Source: Pseudomonadota bacterium (GTDB lineage Bacteria > Bdellovibrionota > UBA1018). Taken from it: a stretch of DNA of 64,000 bases. Below the pieces are notes generated by a model, which worked only from the letters and a program-made list of their open reading frames with translations, ran no database searches and had not been told where the DNA came from. The translations under genes and the position numbers were made by a program. Numbering within the stretch: the first letter of the stretch is position 1; every line of letters starts with the position of its first letter. Below are positions 19,033-27,210 of this stretch, piece after piece. Location of the stretch: the NCBI GenBank assembly GCA_027485695.1, contig JAIXQO010000002.1, positions 666,006 to 730,005 of the forward strand. The letters run 5' to 3'.

Positions 19033-20007
19033 TTATTGCAGACTCTTGATGTACGCAATGATGGCGTTCATCTCAGTTTCGTTGACGATTCCTTGGAACG
19101 GCGGCATGACCGGGTTGTAACCCTTCACGATCTTCGCCGTCGGAGTCATGATCGACTCGCGGATGTAGTTTTCGTCCGCTTTGACTGTGCTACCGTCGGC
19201 CAACTCGACATCGTGGCCGAAAAGACCTTTGTAGGTTGGCCCAATGCCTCCGGCATCACCCGTAGCATTATGGCAAGCGTTACAGCCTTTGGCCGCGACG
19301 AGTTTCGCACCCTGCTCAGGCAACGAGAGTTGCGTGAGGCTTGCTTCTGGTTTTGCGCCGGTGACCTGGACGGGTTTGCCGCGCTTGAACGCTTCCCACT
19401 TATCCGCTTCCAGTACTTTGACCTTAGCGAGCATGAGGGAGTGCGAGGCTCCACAGTATTCCGTACAGAACACTTGGTGTTCTCCGGCCTGTTTCGCTTC
19501 GAACCAAATCGTCGTGAACATTCCAGGCACCACGTCGCTCTTGACCCGGAAATTCGGGATGAAGAAGCCGTGGATCACGTCTTCGGAACTCATAACGAAT
19601 TTGACTGGCACGTTCTGAGGAACGTAGACCTCGTTCGTCAGAACACGGCCGTCATCATATTGGAAGTTCCAGAGCCATTGCTTGCCGATCACGCGAATTT
19701 CCATCGCGTTAGTCGGCGCGTGAACCATCTTCTTGTAGACGCTCCAGCCCCAACCGAAAATCACGAGGAGCAAGATCGTCGGGACAATCGTCCAGAAGAG
19801 TTCAAGAGCGTGGTTGTCGACAATGTACTTAGGCTTGGCGCCCGAGGACTTTTTGTATTTTACGGCGAAATAAAGCATTCCGCCGACGACAAGGATGAAA
19901 AAGAAGACGCTTAGCCAAAGGAGAAATAGATAGAGGTGGTCCCAAATGACCGCGACATCCGTACCTTGGCTAGGCAAGCCGAGTGCATAAGCTTCACGAA
20001 ACAACAT
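19033..20007 (-). CDS. Cytochrome c oxidase subunit II with C-terminal cytochrome c domain (caa3 type)
   Basis: CuA motif VFCTEYCGASHSLM; C-terminal CNACHNATGDAGGIGPTYKGLFG. Confidence 0.95.
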   Translation of the reverse strand: MLFREAYALGLPSQGTDVAVIWDHLYLFLLWLSVFFFILVVGGMLYFAVKYKKSSGAKPKYIVDNHALELFWTIVPTILLLVIFGWGWSVYKKMVHAPTNAMEIRVIGKQWLWNFQYDDGRVLTNEVYVPQNVPVKFVMSSEDVIHGFFIPNFRVKSDVVPGMFTTIWFEAKQAGEHQVFCTEYCGASHSLMLAKVKVLEADKWEAFKRGKPVQVTGAKPEASLTQLSLPEQGAKLVAAKGCNACHNATGDAGGIGPTYKGLFGHDVELADGSTVKADENYIRESIMTPTAKIVKGYNPVMPPFQGIVNETEMNAIIAYIKSLQ

Positions 20008-20013
20008 GATGAA

Positions 20014-20844
20014 CTAACCCCCTCCTGTTGAGGAATGTTTCACCGAGGCTCTCTGGCGGAACCAGAAGAGTCCAAGATAGATCACTAAAAACAGAATCAT
20101 CCCGGCGGCCGCTAGGCGCACGACGCGAAAGATCGCCATCGAATACTGACGGAGTTGGGGATCATACTGATAACAAAAAAGAATGATTCGATCGAGAATC
20201 GTTCCGACTTTTCCGTCGGACGCTTCCAAAAGCGAAAGCTTGAGATCGGACGGCCGATACTGAATGCCGTAAAGAATGCGGGAGAGTTTGCCTTCGGGAG
20301 TAAGGACGAAAATGCCCGCGCCGTGCGCGAATTCGCGCTGGGCCTCATTCCATTTGAAACCAAAACCAACAGAATCGGCGAGTTTCTGGATGTTTTCCGT
20401 CGTGCCGGTCAAAAAGTGAAAATTAGGATTCGCGTCTTTCTTACCAAGAGCATCTAGGAAACTTTGTTTTTTGGAACTCGCGAGCACGTGGTCTTCTTTG
20501 GCGTCGATGCTGACGTTGACGACTTCAAACTGCTGACCAGGAACCCAGTTCATCCCCTTCACGCCCTCGAGCATTCCATTCAGAATGAAACCGCAGAGCG
20601 TGGGGCACTGATAGTAAGCGAGCGAGAGCAGTACCGGTTTTCCGGATTTAAAGAAGTTTGCAAAAGGCACCGTCGCTCCGGTCTCATCGCGAAACGTCAG
20701 TTCGGAGACCGGTACTTGCGCGCCCAGTTTTTCGGTGATGCCCACGCCTTCGAGTGCCGCAGGTTTTTGAGTCGCAGGAACGCCCTGCGGAGTCGTGGCT
20801 GCACGACTAGACGCGGGAGAAAAAGCGTTGATGAGGAGACTCAC
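20014..20844 (-). CDS. SCO1/SenC-family copper chaperone; start uncertain
   Basis: SLAYYQCPTLCGFILNGMLEG (CXXXC), SIDAKEDH, EFAHGAGIFVLTPEGKL. Confidence 0.85.
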   Translation of the reverse strand: MSLLINAFSPASSRAATTPQGVPATQKPAALEGVGITEKLGAQVPVSELTFRDETGATVPFANFFKSGKPVLLSLAYYQCPTLCGFILNGMLEGVKGMNWVPGQQFEVVNVSIDAKEDHVLASSKKQSFLDALGKKDANPNFHFLTGTTENIQKLADSVGFGFKWNEAQREFAHGAGIFVLTPEGKLSRILYGIQYRPSDLKLSLLEASDGKVGTILDRIILFCYQYDPQLRQYSMAIFRVVRLAAAGMILFLVIYLGLFWFRQRASVKHSSTGGG

Positions 20845-21160
20845 TCCGCAGAGAGCGAGCGCCAGGCTTCGACGAATGATGACCTCGGATTCATTTTTAT
20901 CCCCAACGGACGTAAAAAAGCGAAACGCCAGGAGGGGAACGCACTGATTTCTTTTGGTTCATTCTAGCATACGTGTCTCTGGAGAATCTAATTGAATTCT
21001 AGGGGTTAGAGAGTTTCCACCGCCCTTCACTCACTCATGACTCGGACTTCTCAAGTCCGAGATGAAATCTTCGGACACCTGAGCAGGCGATCTTGGAAAT
21101 CACCTTCTAAATGAGGAAACTCATCCCATTGAACTAACGCTATCCGCCACAAAAGCAGAG

Positions 21161-21190
21161 AGGGCCGATCCCGAAAACGGAATCGCCCCT
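21161..21190 (-). terminator. Hairpin 3' of Cys-rich lipoprotein gene
   Basis: AGGGCCGATCCCG-AAAA-CGGAATCGCCCCT, 11/13 complementary. Confidence 0.4.
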
Positions 21191-21218
21191 CCCATCGAGA
21201 CGCTTGAACTTATTTGAT

Positions 21219-21812
21219 CTAACGAACGCAGAATCCGTTCAGGTTACCCGAGCACGGACCACAGTTCGCTTGCGGAAGGCAGCCGTAGGAAGTCATGACA
21301 TATCCAATGCCGCAGCTCTGGCAGGAGTAACCGGCGTAGCCGCCCCAGTACCCTCCCCAACCGCCACCCCAGCTACCGCCAGGAATACCGGTATTTCCGC
21401 CGGAGTAGTGCGAAGGAACGCACTGACCGTGATAAAGCACTTGGCCGACCGGACAATAGTTATAGTTGCCGCCGCCCGTGCCACCACCAAAGGAAGGAAC
21501 GCAAGAACCGTTGTAATAAGCGGAACCTGCTGGGCAAGAGCCTTGAGCTAAACATCCGTACTGAGTTTGAATTTGACCGTTCGGACAGGTCCCCACTCCG
21601 CCACCACCGCTGATGCACTGACTACCGTTGTAGTAAGTGCCGGTGGGGCAAGCAGAACCGCTCACGCACTGATTATTGACAAACGAGGTGCCGACCGGAC
21701 AAGCGGCTTGTCCGTTGACCGTGGTGTTGTTGTCATCTTTTTTTCCGCAACCGCTGACGAGCACCAGCGCGGTGACGACTCCTACCCAACCCAAACGAAA
21801 AAAGTTGCTCAT
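21219..21812 (-). CDS. Cys/Gly-rich repeat lipoprotein
   Basis: Lipobox LVSGCG; repeated CPxGxxYxxxxC(V/I) units. Confidence 0.7.
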   Translation of the reverse strand: MSNFFRLGWVGVVTALVLVSGCGKKDDNNTTVNGQAACPVGTSFVNNQCVSGSACPTGTYYNGSQCISGGGGVGTCPNGQIQTQYGCLAQGSCPAGSAYYNGSCVPSFGGGTGGGNYNYCPVGQVLYHGQCVPSHYSGGNTGIPGGSWGGGWGGYWGGYAGYSCQSCGIGYVMTSYGCLPQANCGPCSGNLNGFCVR

Positions 21813-22015
21813 ATACCGGAGGCCCTTCCCTACAATTTTTTGAACGATCCACCAACCGAATCGCTCCAGTTATACAGGGATATATAACGCAATGAGTCAT
21901 ATCGTCAAACTCTTCATCAATGAATCCAGCCGTCTCAAGTCCACACCGAGGACCATTTACCTGCTGCCATGGATTCGTATTTTGAAGCGCTCTGCGTTCT
22001 GCTACGAATAAGTGC

Positions 22016-22975
22016 GTGAAATCCTCCGATATTTCTGCCGGCTCTCCGAATAGGTCCACTCCGCCGTGGTTTGCCGATTTCAAGCTCCTTCGCGAGCTCT
22101 CGAAATCTGGCATCGTGACTTTGGTCCTGATCTCCGTCTTGAGCGGTTTTTTCATCGGCCATTCGTTTGAACAAGACATCGACTGGACACGGTTCTTGCT
22201 CACCTTTTTCGGGATTCTTTTTCTCGCCTCAGGCTCAAGCGCCCTGAACCAGGTTCAAGAGGTCGAAATTGATCGTCGCATGCCGAGAACGGCAGGGCGC
22301 CCGATCCCCAGCGGCCGCATCTCGGTTGGTCAGGCGCTGTTTTTCTGCGGCGTGACGATCGGACTCGGACTCGCGCTACTCGCAATTCTGGATCTCTCGC
22401 TCCTCGTACTGGGCGCGATCGCCGTCGTTTCCTACAACGGACTCTACACGCTTTGGTGGAAACGCAATCATGCATTCGGCGCAATTCCGGGCGCTATCCC
22501 AGGTGCACTCCCGATACTCATGGGCTCGATCGGCGCTACCGGAAATTGGCGAGATCCTGGCGGCTGGTACCTCTTTTCGATTTTGTTCTTCTGGCAGATG
22601 CCGCACTTCTGGGCGCTCGCGATCAAATACCGCGGCGACTACGCGGAGGGAGGAATCCCCACTCTGCCAGTTCAAAAAGGTGTCGATGTCACGATTCGAC
22701 AGATCCAGATCTGGTGCCTTGCTTACGTCGCGATCTCGCTTGCGGCACCACTTTTCTTTCGCGTCGGTGCGCTCTACCTCTCGTGCACGATCGTGGTGGG
22801 CATCATGATCTTAAAAGAGCTCTATCGATTCTCCCAAGATCCGGAGAGCAAAGCTTGGCTCCGGTTTTTCCTCTGGATCAATCTCACGCTCGTCGTCTAC
22901 TTGGGCGCGCTCGCCCTCGATCAGTGGTCGATCCACTTGATCCCCGGTTTCAAGAATCTGATTAGGATTGAGTAA
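22016..22975 (+). CDS. cyoE: Protoheme IX farnesyltransferase
   Basis: SSALNQVQEVEIDRRMPRTAGRPIPSGRI, YTLWWKRNHAFGAIPGAIPGALPILMG, FFWQMPHFWALAIKYRGDYAEGGIPTLP. Confidence 0.95.
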   Translation: MKSSDISAGSPNRSTPPWFADFKLLRELSKSGIVTLVLISVLSGFFIGHSFEQDIDWTRFLLTFFGILFLASGSSALNQVQEVEIDRRMPRTAGRPIPSGRISVGQALFFCGVTIGLGLALLAILDLSLLVLGAIAVVSYNGLYTLWWKRNHAFGAIPGAIPGALPILMGSIGATGNWRDPGGWYLFSILFFWQMPHFWALAIKYRGDYAEGGIPTLPVQKGVDVTIRQIQIWCLAYVAISLAAPLFFRVGALYLSCTIVVGIMILKELYRFSQDPESKAWLRFFLWINLTLVVYLGALALDQWSIHLIPGFKNLIRIE

Positions 22976-22991
22976 CCGATACGCAAAATAA

Positions 22992-23019
22992 AAAGGGAGC
23001 ACGTCTCCGCACTCCCTTT
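22992..23019. terminator. Terminator-like hairpin
   Basis: AAAGGGAG...CTCCCTTT between convergent genes. Confidence 0.6.
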
Positions 23020-23045
23020 CGGTACTCAATGAACTCAGCAGTTAC

Positions 23046-23930
23046 TTAGAACTCTTTGTCGAGGTTCGGCAACGGATGCTGATCGTCGAAAACATTTCTC
23101 GTCTCCAATGCTCCCTTGGAGAGCACCGGAATCGTCGTCCATGCGCGACTCAATTCATCACGAGGACGCTTGAGAAATAGATCAATCACCTGAAAGAGCG
23201 TATTCGTGCAGTTGAGTTGAAGCGTGTGGTAGAGCGAGGTCATCTCAGGTTCATGCAGCTGCTTTACTGCTAGCGCAAAAAATGCGCTGGCGCGAGCGCC
23301 TTCGAATTTCAAACGAAACTGCTCGATCTTATGCTGCTCTTCGACGGCGCCCATGTATTCATCCGTTAGCGAAACCATACGCTTAGCCAGACCGTAATAT
23401 CCTTGAGTTCCCTTGATGAGATCATAGTCTGGGCCACCGACGAAACTCACCGCTTCGACAGACAAGACGATCGATGCTAACGCAACAGGCTCGGATGCTA
23501 CCGGACCCGACTGCGGAAACAACCACATCGCGTGACCATTTTTGAAATTGAAACGAAGCTGAGTGTGGGCGGCTAACCACTCCGGAGCGAAACGCTCCAT
23601 CTGAAAAATCACATCTTGAATGACGTCGGCGCCAGTCGTCGCACCTACCCAGAACTGGCCGGCGTGGCTGATGTTCGCGAAGAACATCGCTTGTTTGAGA
23701 CGGGAGTCCGAGAACCACCGAGCAGGGATGTAAGGAGCGGCTTGTTCACGAGTGATTCGACGAAAACTGCGTTTGTTTTCCATCTTGAGGCATTTCCCCA
23801 AATACGGACCTTGCGGCATCACGCCGGGCGATGCGAACGGATCATTCGCGGGACGACAAGCATTGCCTGTCTCGGCCCATGAAGAAAACGAAACCACGAG
23901 TGAAAGAACAAGGGAGATTCTTAAAAGCAT
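23046..23930 (-). CDS. Secreted protein, possibly DUF4105-like
   Basis: Signal peptide MLLRISLVLSLVVSFSSWAE; LYHTLQLNCTNTLFQVIDLFL resembles the DUF4105 NC(T)T motif. Confidence 0.5.
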   Translation of the reverse strand: MLLRISLVLSLVVSFSSWAETGNACRPANDPFASPGVMPQGPYLGKCLKMENKRSFRRITREQAAPYIPARWFSDSRLKQAMFFANISHAGQFWVGATTGADVIQDVIFQMERFAPEWLAAHTQLRFNFKNGHAMWLFPQSGPVASEPVALASIVLSVEAVSFVGGPDYDLIKGTQGYYGLAKRMVSLTDEYMGAVEEQHKIEQFRLKFEGARASAFFALAVKQLHEPEMTSLYHTLQLNCTNTLFQVIDLFLKRPRDELSRAWTTIPVLSKGALETRNVFDDQHPLPNLDKEF

Positions 23931-24048
23931 GAGGCGGACTATAGCTGAACTTTTTCGATCGCGCTCGACCGTTTTGAAATTCTCGAGCGGCAAAAGAAAC
24001 AAAATTGAACCGGGCGCCATCACTCCACTGTGCGGACTGACTACAAGT

Positions 24049-24675
24049 TCAACACTGAGACGCAATTTTCGTGATGAGATTCTTGTCGAGATCCATCTCG
24101 TAAGTGGTCGTCGAGATTTCATCGACGTACTCCACCTGAAGGGGCGAACGGATTTCTCCGCCAGGATAACTCACCACTCCTCTCACGCGAAAATAGGGTT
24201 TACGCAACTGCCCCAAGAATGCGGCCTCTTCTTTGGAGACCGAGTAGTCTGAGATGAACGAGTACTCGTTCGGGCATTTCTCCATCGATTTACGATCAGG
24301 AAAGTAGCACTCGCTTCCGAGGTTGACCTGCGCGCCGTTCGCATAAAAAAGCGTCGAGCCGATTTTCACGTTCTGCCCAGTCATGAAAAACGCGTTATCA
24401 CCGATCTTGACCGATCGACCGTTTGGATAGAGGGCTTGATCAGCAAGTTTCAACGCTTGACCGTTCGGGTGATAGAAAACACTGGACGACTGGATCAAAC
24501 GACCATTCGGATAGATCGCGTTTCCCGCAAGATCCTTGCGAGGTCGGCCGCCGCAATATTGGTCAGAATTTTCACTCGGTGAAAACAAGGTCGCGGTCGG
24601 AGAAGGGGCTGGGTAAATCAATACGTCAGCCCCGACTCCACCAACCAAGAAGAATCCAATGATATTCAGAAGCAC
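24049..24675 (-). CDS. Exported hypothetical protein with YPNG repeats
   Basis: Five to six tandem units of about 14-15 aa around (Y/F)xxNGxxVKIGxxxF. Confidence 0.6.
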   Translation of the reverse strand: MLLNIIGFFLVGGVGADVLIYPAPSPTATLFSPSENSDQYCGGRPRKDLAGNAIYPNGRLIQSSSVFYHPNGQALKLADQALYPNGRSVKIGDNAFFMTGQNVKIGSTLFYANGAQVNLGSECYFPDRKSMEKCPNEYSFISDYSVSKEEAAFLGQLRKPYFRVRGVVSYPGGEIRSPLQVEYVDEISTTTYEMDLDKNLITKIASQC

Positions 24676-24756
24676 CGTTCAATTCCTACTTTCGGATCCC
24701 AGAGGTGATCGATCACTGATGACCCATGGGATCAGTCGCGAATGAGTCTGTCGAAT

Positions 24757-24791
24757 AAAAAACCCCCGCATCCGAAACGGAGGCGAGGGTT
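24757..24791 (-). terminator. Terminator of the alternative complex III operon
   Basis: Minus strand AACCCTCGCCTCCG-TTTC-GGATGCGGGGGTTTTTT. Confidence 0.7.
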
Positions 24792-24816
24792 CGTGGAATC
24801 TGCGGTAAATAAGCTT

Positions 24817-26013
24817 CTATTGATGATGGTGAAACACCGATTCTTCGAGCTTCGGATCGCGAATCGCGACGACCGTGTTATTCGACAAGAAGCGATGTAC
24901 AAGGAATGCGAACACCCCACCGAATGCAAGGAGAGGTGCAACTTCGATCCAACCGATCACGGCGCCTTCTTTGTGGAATTCCGGCTGAATGAGCCAAATC
25001 AAATCAATCCACTGAGCGAAAAGCATCCAGCAGCCGACGACGAGAAGGCGCTTCTCGGAGCGCTTCGCGCCGCGGGTCAAGAGTCCGAAGAACGGCACCA
25101 AGAACTTGCCGATCAAGAGGAACGTCGTGACGTACATCCATTTACCTTCCATGCGATGCATGAAGTACATCGTCTCTTCCGGAAGGTTGGCGTACCAAAT
25201 CAGCATGAACTGACAGAACGCGATGTAAGCCCAGAACACCGTAAAAGCGAACATGAACTTGCCGAGGTCATGGAGGTGGTTGTCGTTGACGATCCCATCC
25301 AGGTAACCTGCGCGCTTAAGTAAAACCGTGATGACTGTCGTCAAGGCAAGCGATGCGTAGAAACTACCCGCAAAGCAATACACGCCGAACATCGTCGAAA
25401 ACCAATGTGGGTCGAGCGACATCAAGAGGTCAAACGAGACCATCGTGAACGTCAACGCGAAGAGGGCCAGGAATAAAGGAGCGCGGACCTTGTTTTTTGC
25501 CGTGTGCGAGTAGGCACCGTCTTTGTCTTGCGCGACTGAGCTTCCGACCATGGAGACTCCAAAGAAGATCCAGACGATGATTGCGATAATATTGCGGATC
25601 CAGAAGAACGTCAGGTTCAGGTAGCCTGCTTTGTGCTCCAGGATCAGATCGCCTTTGACTACTTCTGGATGAGTCCACTCATAGATCTGATGAGCTCCCA
25701 GACCGACGGCTATGAATCCAAGAAGGACTACCGGCAGATAAGCAGTAAAGGATTCCGAGATCCGGCGAATCGGGGCGCTCCACATCGCACCCGTTAAAAA
25801 CTGGATCGCGGCGATGAAGAGACCACCGATGGCGAGTCCCATGAAATAGAAGTGATTCAGAAGCAAGCTCGACCAGCCGCGCTTAGCGTCGACCGAGATA
25901 CCCGCGACCGTCGCAACCAATCCAATCACCGCAAGAACGATGAAGAGGGTTCGTAGGCCTGGATTCGGCTTGAGGCTTCCAGGGTTTTTAATCGTGTGAG
26001 CGTCGTGTCCCAT
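24817..26013 (-). CDS. actF: Alternative complex III subunit ActF (NrfD-like quinol:cytochrome c oxidoreductase subunit)
   Basis: About 10 TM; WSAPIRRISESFTAYLPVVL, FDLLMSLDPHWFSTMFGVYCFAGSFYASLAL, FCQFMLIWYANLPEET. Confidence 0.9.
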   Translation of the reverse strand: MGHDAHTIKNPGSLKPNPGLRTLFIVLAVIGLVATVAGISVDAKRGWSSLLLNHFYFMGLAIGGLFIAAIQFLTGAMWSAPIRRISESFTAYLPVVLLGFIAVGLGAHQIYEWTHPEVVKGDLILEHKAGYLNLTFFWIRNIIAIIVWIFFGVSMVGSSVAQDKDGAYSHTAKNKVRAPLFLALFALTFTMVSFDLLMSLDPHWFSTMFGVYCFAGSFYASLALTTVITVLLKRAGYLDGIVNDNHLHDLGKFMFAFTVFWAYIAFCQFMLIWYANLPEETMYFMHRMEGKWMYVTTFLLIGKFLVPFFGLLTRGAKRSEKRLLVVGCWMLFAQWIDLIWLIQPEFHKEGAVIGWIEVAPLLAFGGVFAFLVHRFLSNNTVVAIRDPKLEESVFHHHQ

Positions 26014-26041
26014 AATTTTCCTTTATTCGACTCTCGTACTC

Positions 26042-26590
26042 TTACTCGGCTTCGGACGCTTGAACGTCGGCTGCCGAAGGATGTTTCGAGCGCTGAAGCG
26101 CGCGGATGTAATGAATGATCGCCCAGCGATCTTCCGGTGTGATTTGAGCTGCGTAGCTCGGCATCAAATTCTGACCGTGCGTAATCACATGAAAGATGTT
26201 GCCGTCTTGGTAATTCCGGATTTTGTCGCTCTGAAGAGATGGCGGACGCGGAAACTTAGGAACGATCGTTCCATCGCCCTCGCCTGCCGGTCCGTGACAA
26301 ACCAAGCAGTAGGTCTGAAACCGATTCTGTCCGCGCGCCATGACCGTAGCCGTACGCTCGAGCGGATTTTTCAGAGTTTTGCCGGCGTCTTCCAAAGTGA
26401 GGCTCGGAGCCAGACCTCGGTAATTCGTCGGGATCGTGCCTTTGACGGGGGGTTGAACACCGGGTTCTTGAGCTTTCAGTGCAGGGCTATAAGCCATATC
26501 CGGCATATAAACGAAACGGGGGGTGCTGCGCTGGCCACAGGCTGAAAGCGCCGCCAATCCCAGGAGTGCGATCCAAGATCTCGTTTTCAT
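26042..26590 (-). CDS. actE: Alternative complex III subunit ActE (monohaem cytochrome c lipoprotein)
   Basis: Lipobox LSACG; CLVCHGPAGEGDG; LMPSYAAQITPEDRWAIIHYIRALQ. Confidence 0.85.
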   Translation of the reverse strand: MKTRSWIALLGLAALSACGQRSTPRFVYMPDMAYSPALKAQEPGVQPPVKGTIPTNYRGLAPSLTLEDAGKTLKNPLERTATVMARGQNRFQTYCLVCHGPAGEGDGTIVPKFPRPPSLQSDKIRNYQDGNIFHVITHGQNLMPSYAAQITPEDRWAIIHYIRALQRSKHPSAADVQASEAE

Positions 26591-27210
26591 TCGAACCAAC
26601 CTCGCTCTTCGACACTCTTCACTTCGACGGCGCCCAGCCCCTTAAGGAATTGAAGCGCCTCTTGTTCTTCAAACTTCTTGAATGCTGCGAGTTTTTTCTC
26701 GTAACGAGCGATCTCGGCAGCTTCCATATCTTCGAGTTCCTCGGCCGTCTTGAGCTTCGGAGCATCGATCATCACCGCAAAACGATCGCGGGTGACATTC
26801 GGATCGAAAGAACGTTTTTTGGTGTTCGGGAATCCGTTGATGAGAAACATAGCTCCCACCGTCGCGAGACCTGCGAACAAAACCGTCAATTCGAACATGA
26901 TCGGCACGAAAGCAGGCCAGGACCAAAGCGGTTTACCGCCAACATTGATCGGCCAACTAATAACACTCGTTCCGTATTGGAGCATGACTGCGGACATAAA
27001 ACCCGTCAGACCAGCGCCCAAGGTGACAAACGGTAGCGGCGAACGTTTCAGGCCTTGAACCTTCTCAAGTCCGTGAATCGGGTATGGAGTGTACGCATCG
27101 AAACTCTCGTAGTTCGCGGCGCGAACTTTTTTGACCGCTTCGATCAATGGAGCAGGACCGTCGAAAAATCCGACGACGCCTGCGAGAGGACGGGCCTGAG
27201 CCTTATCCAT
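26587..27210 (-). CDS. actD: Alternative complex III subunit ActD (DUF3341)
   Basis: GVVGFFDGPAPLIEAVKKVRAANYESFDAYTPYPIHGLEKVQGLKRSPLPFVTLGAGL; two TM. Start ATG overlaps the actB stop (ATGGATAA). Confidence 0.88.
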   Translation of the reverse strand: MDKAQARPLAGVVGFFDGPAPLIEAVKKVRAANYESFDAYTPYPIHGLEKVQGLKRSPLPFVTLGAGLTGFMSAVMLQYGTSVISWPINVGGKPLWSWPAFVPIMFELTVLFAGLATVGAMFLINGFPNTKKRSFDPNVTRDRFAVMIDAPKLKTAEELEDMEAAEIARYEKKLAAFKKFEEQEALQFLKGLGAVEVKSVEERGWFE

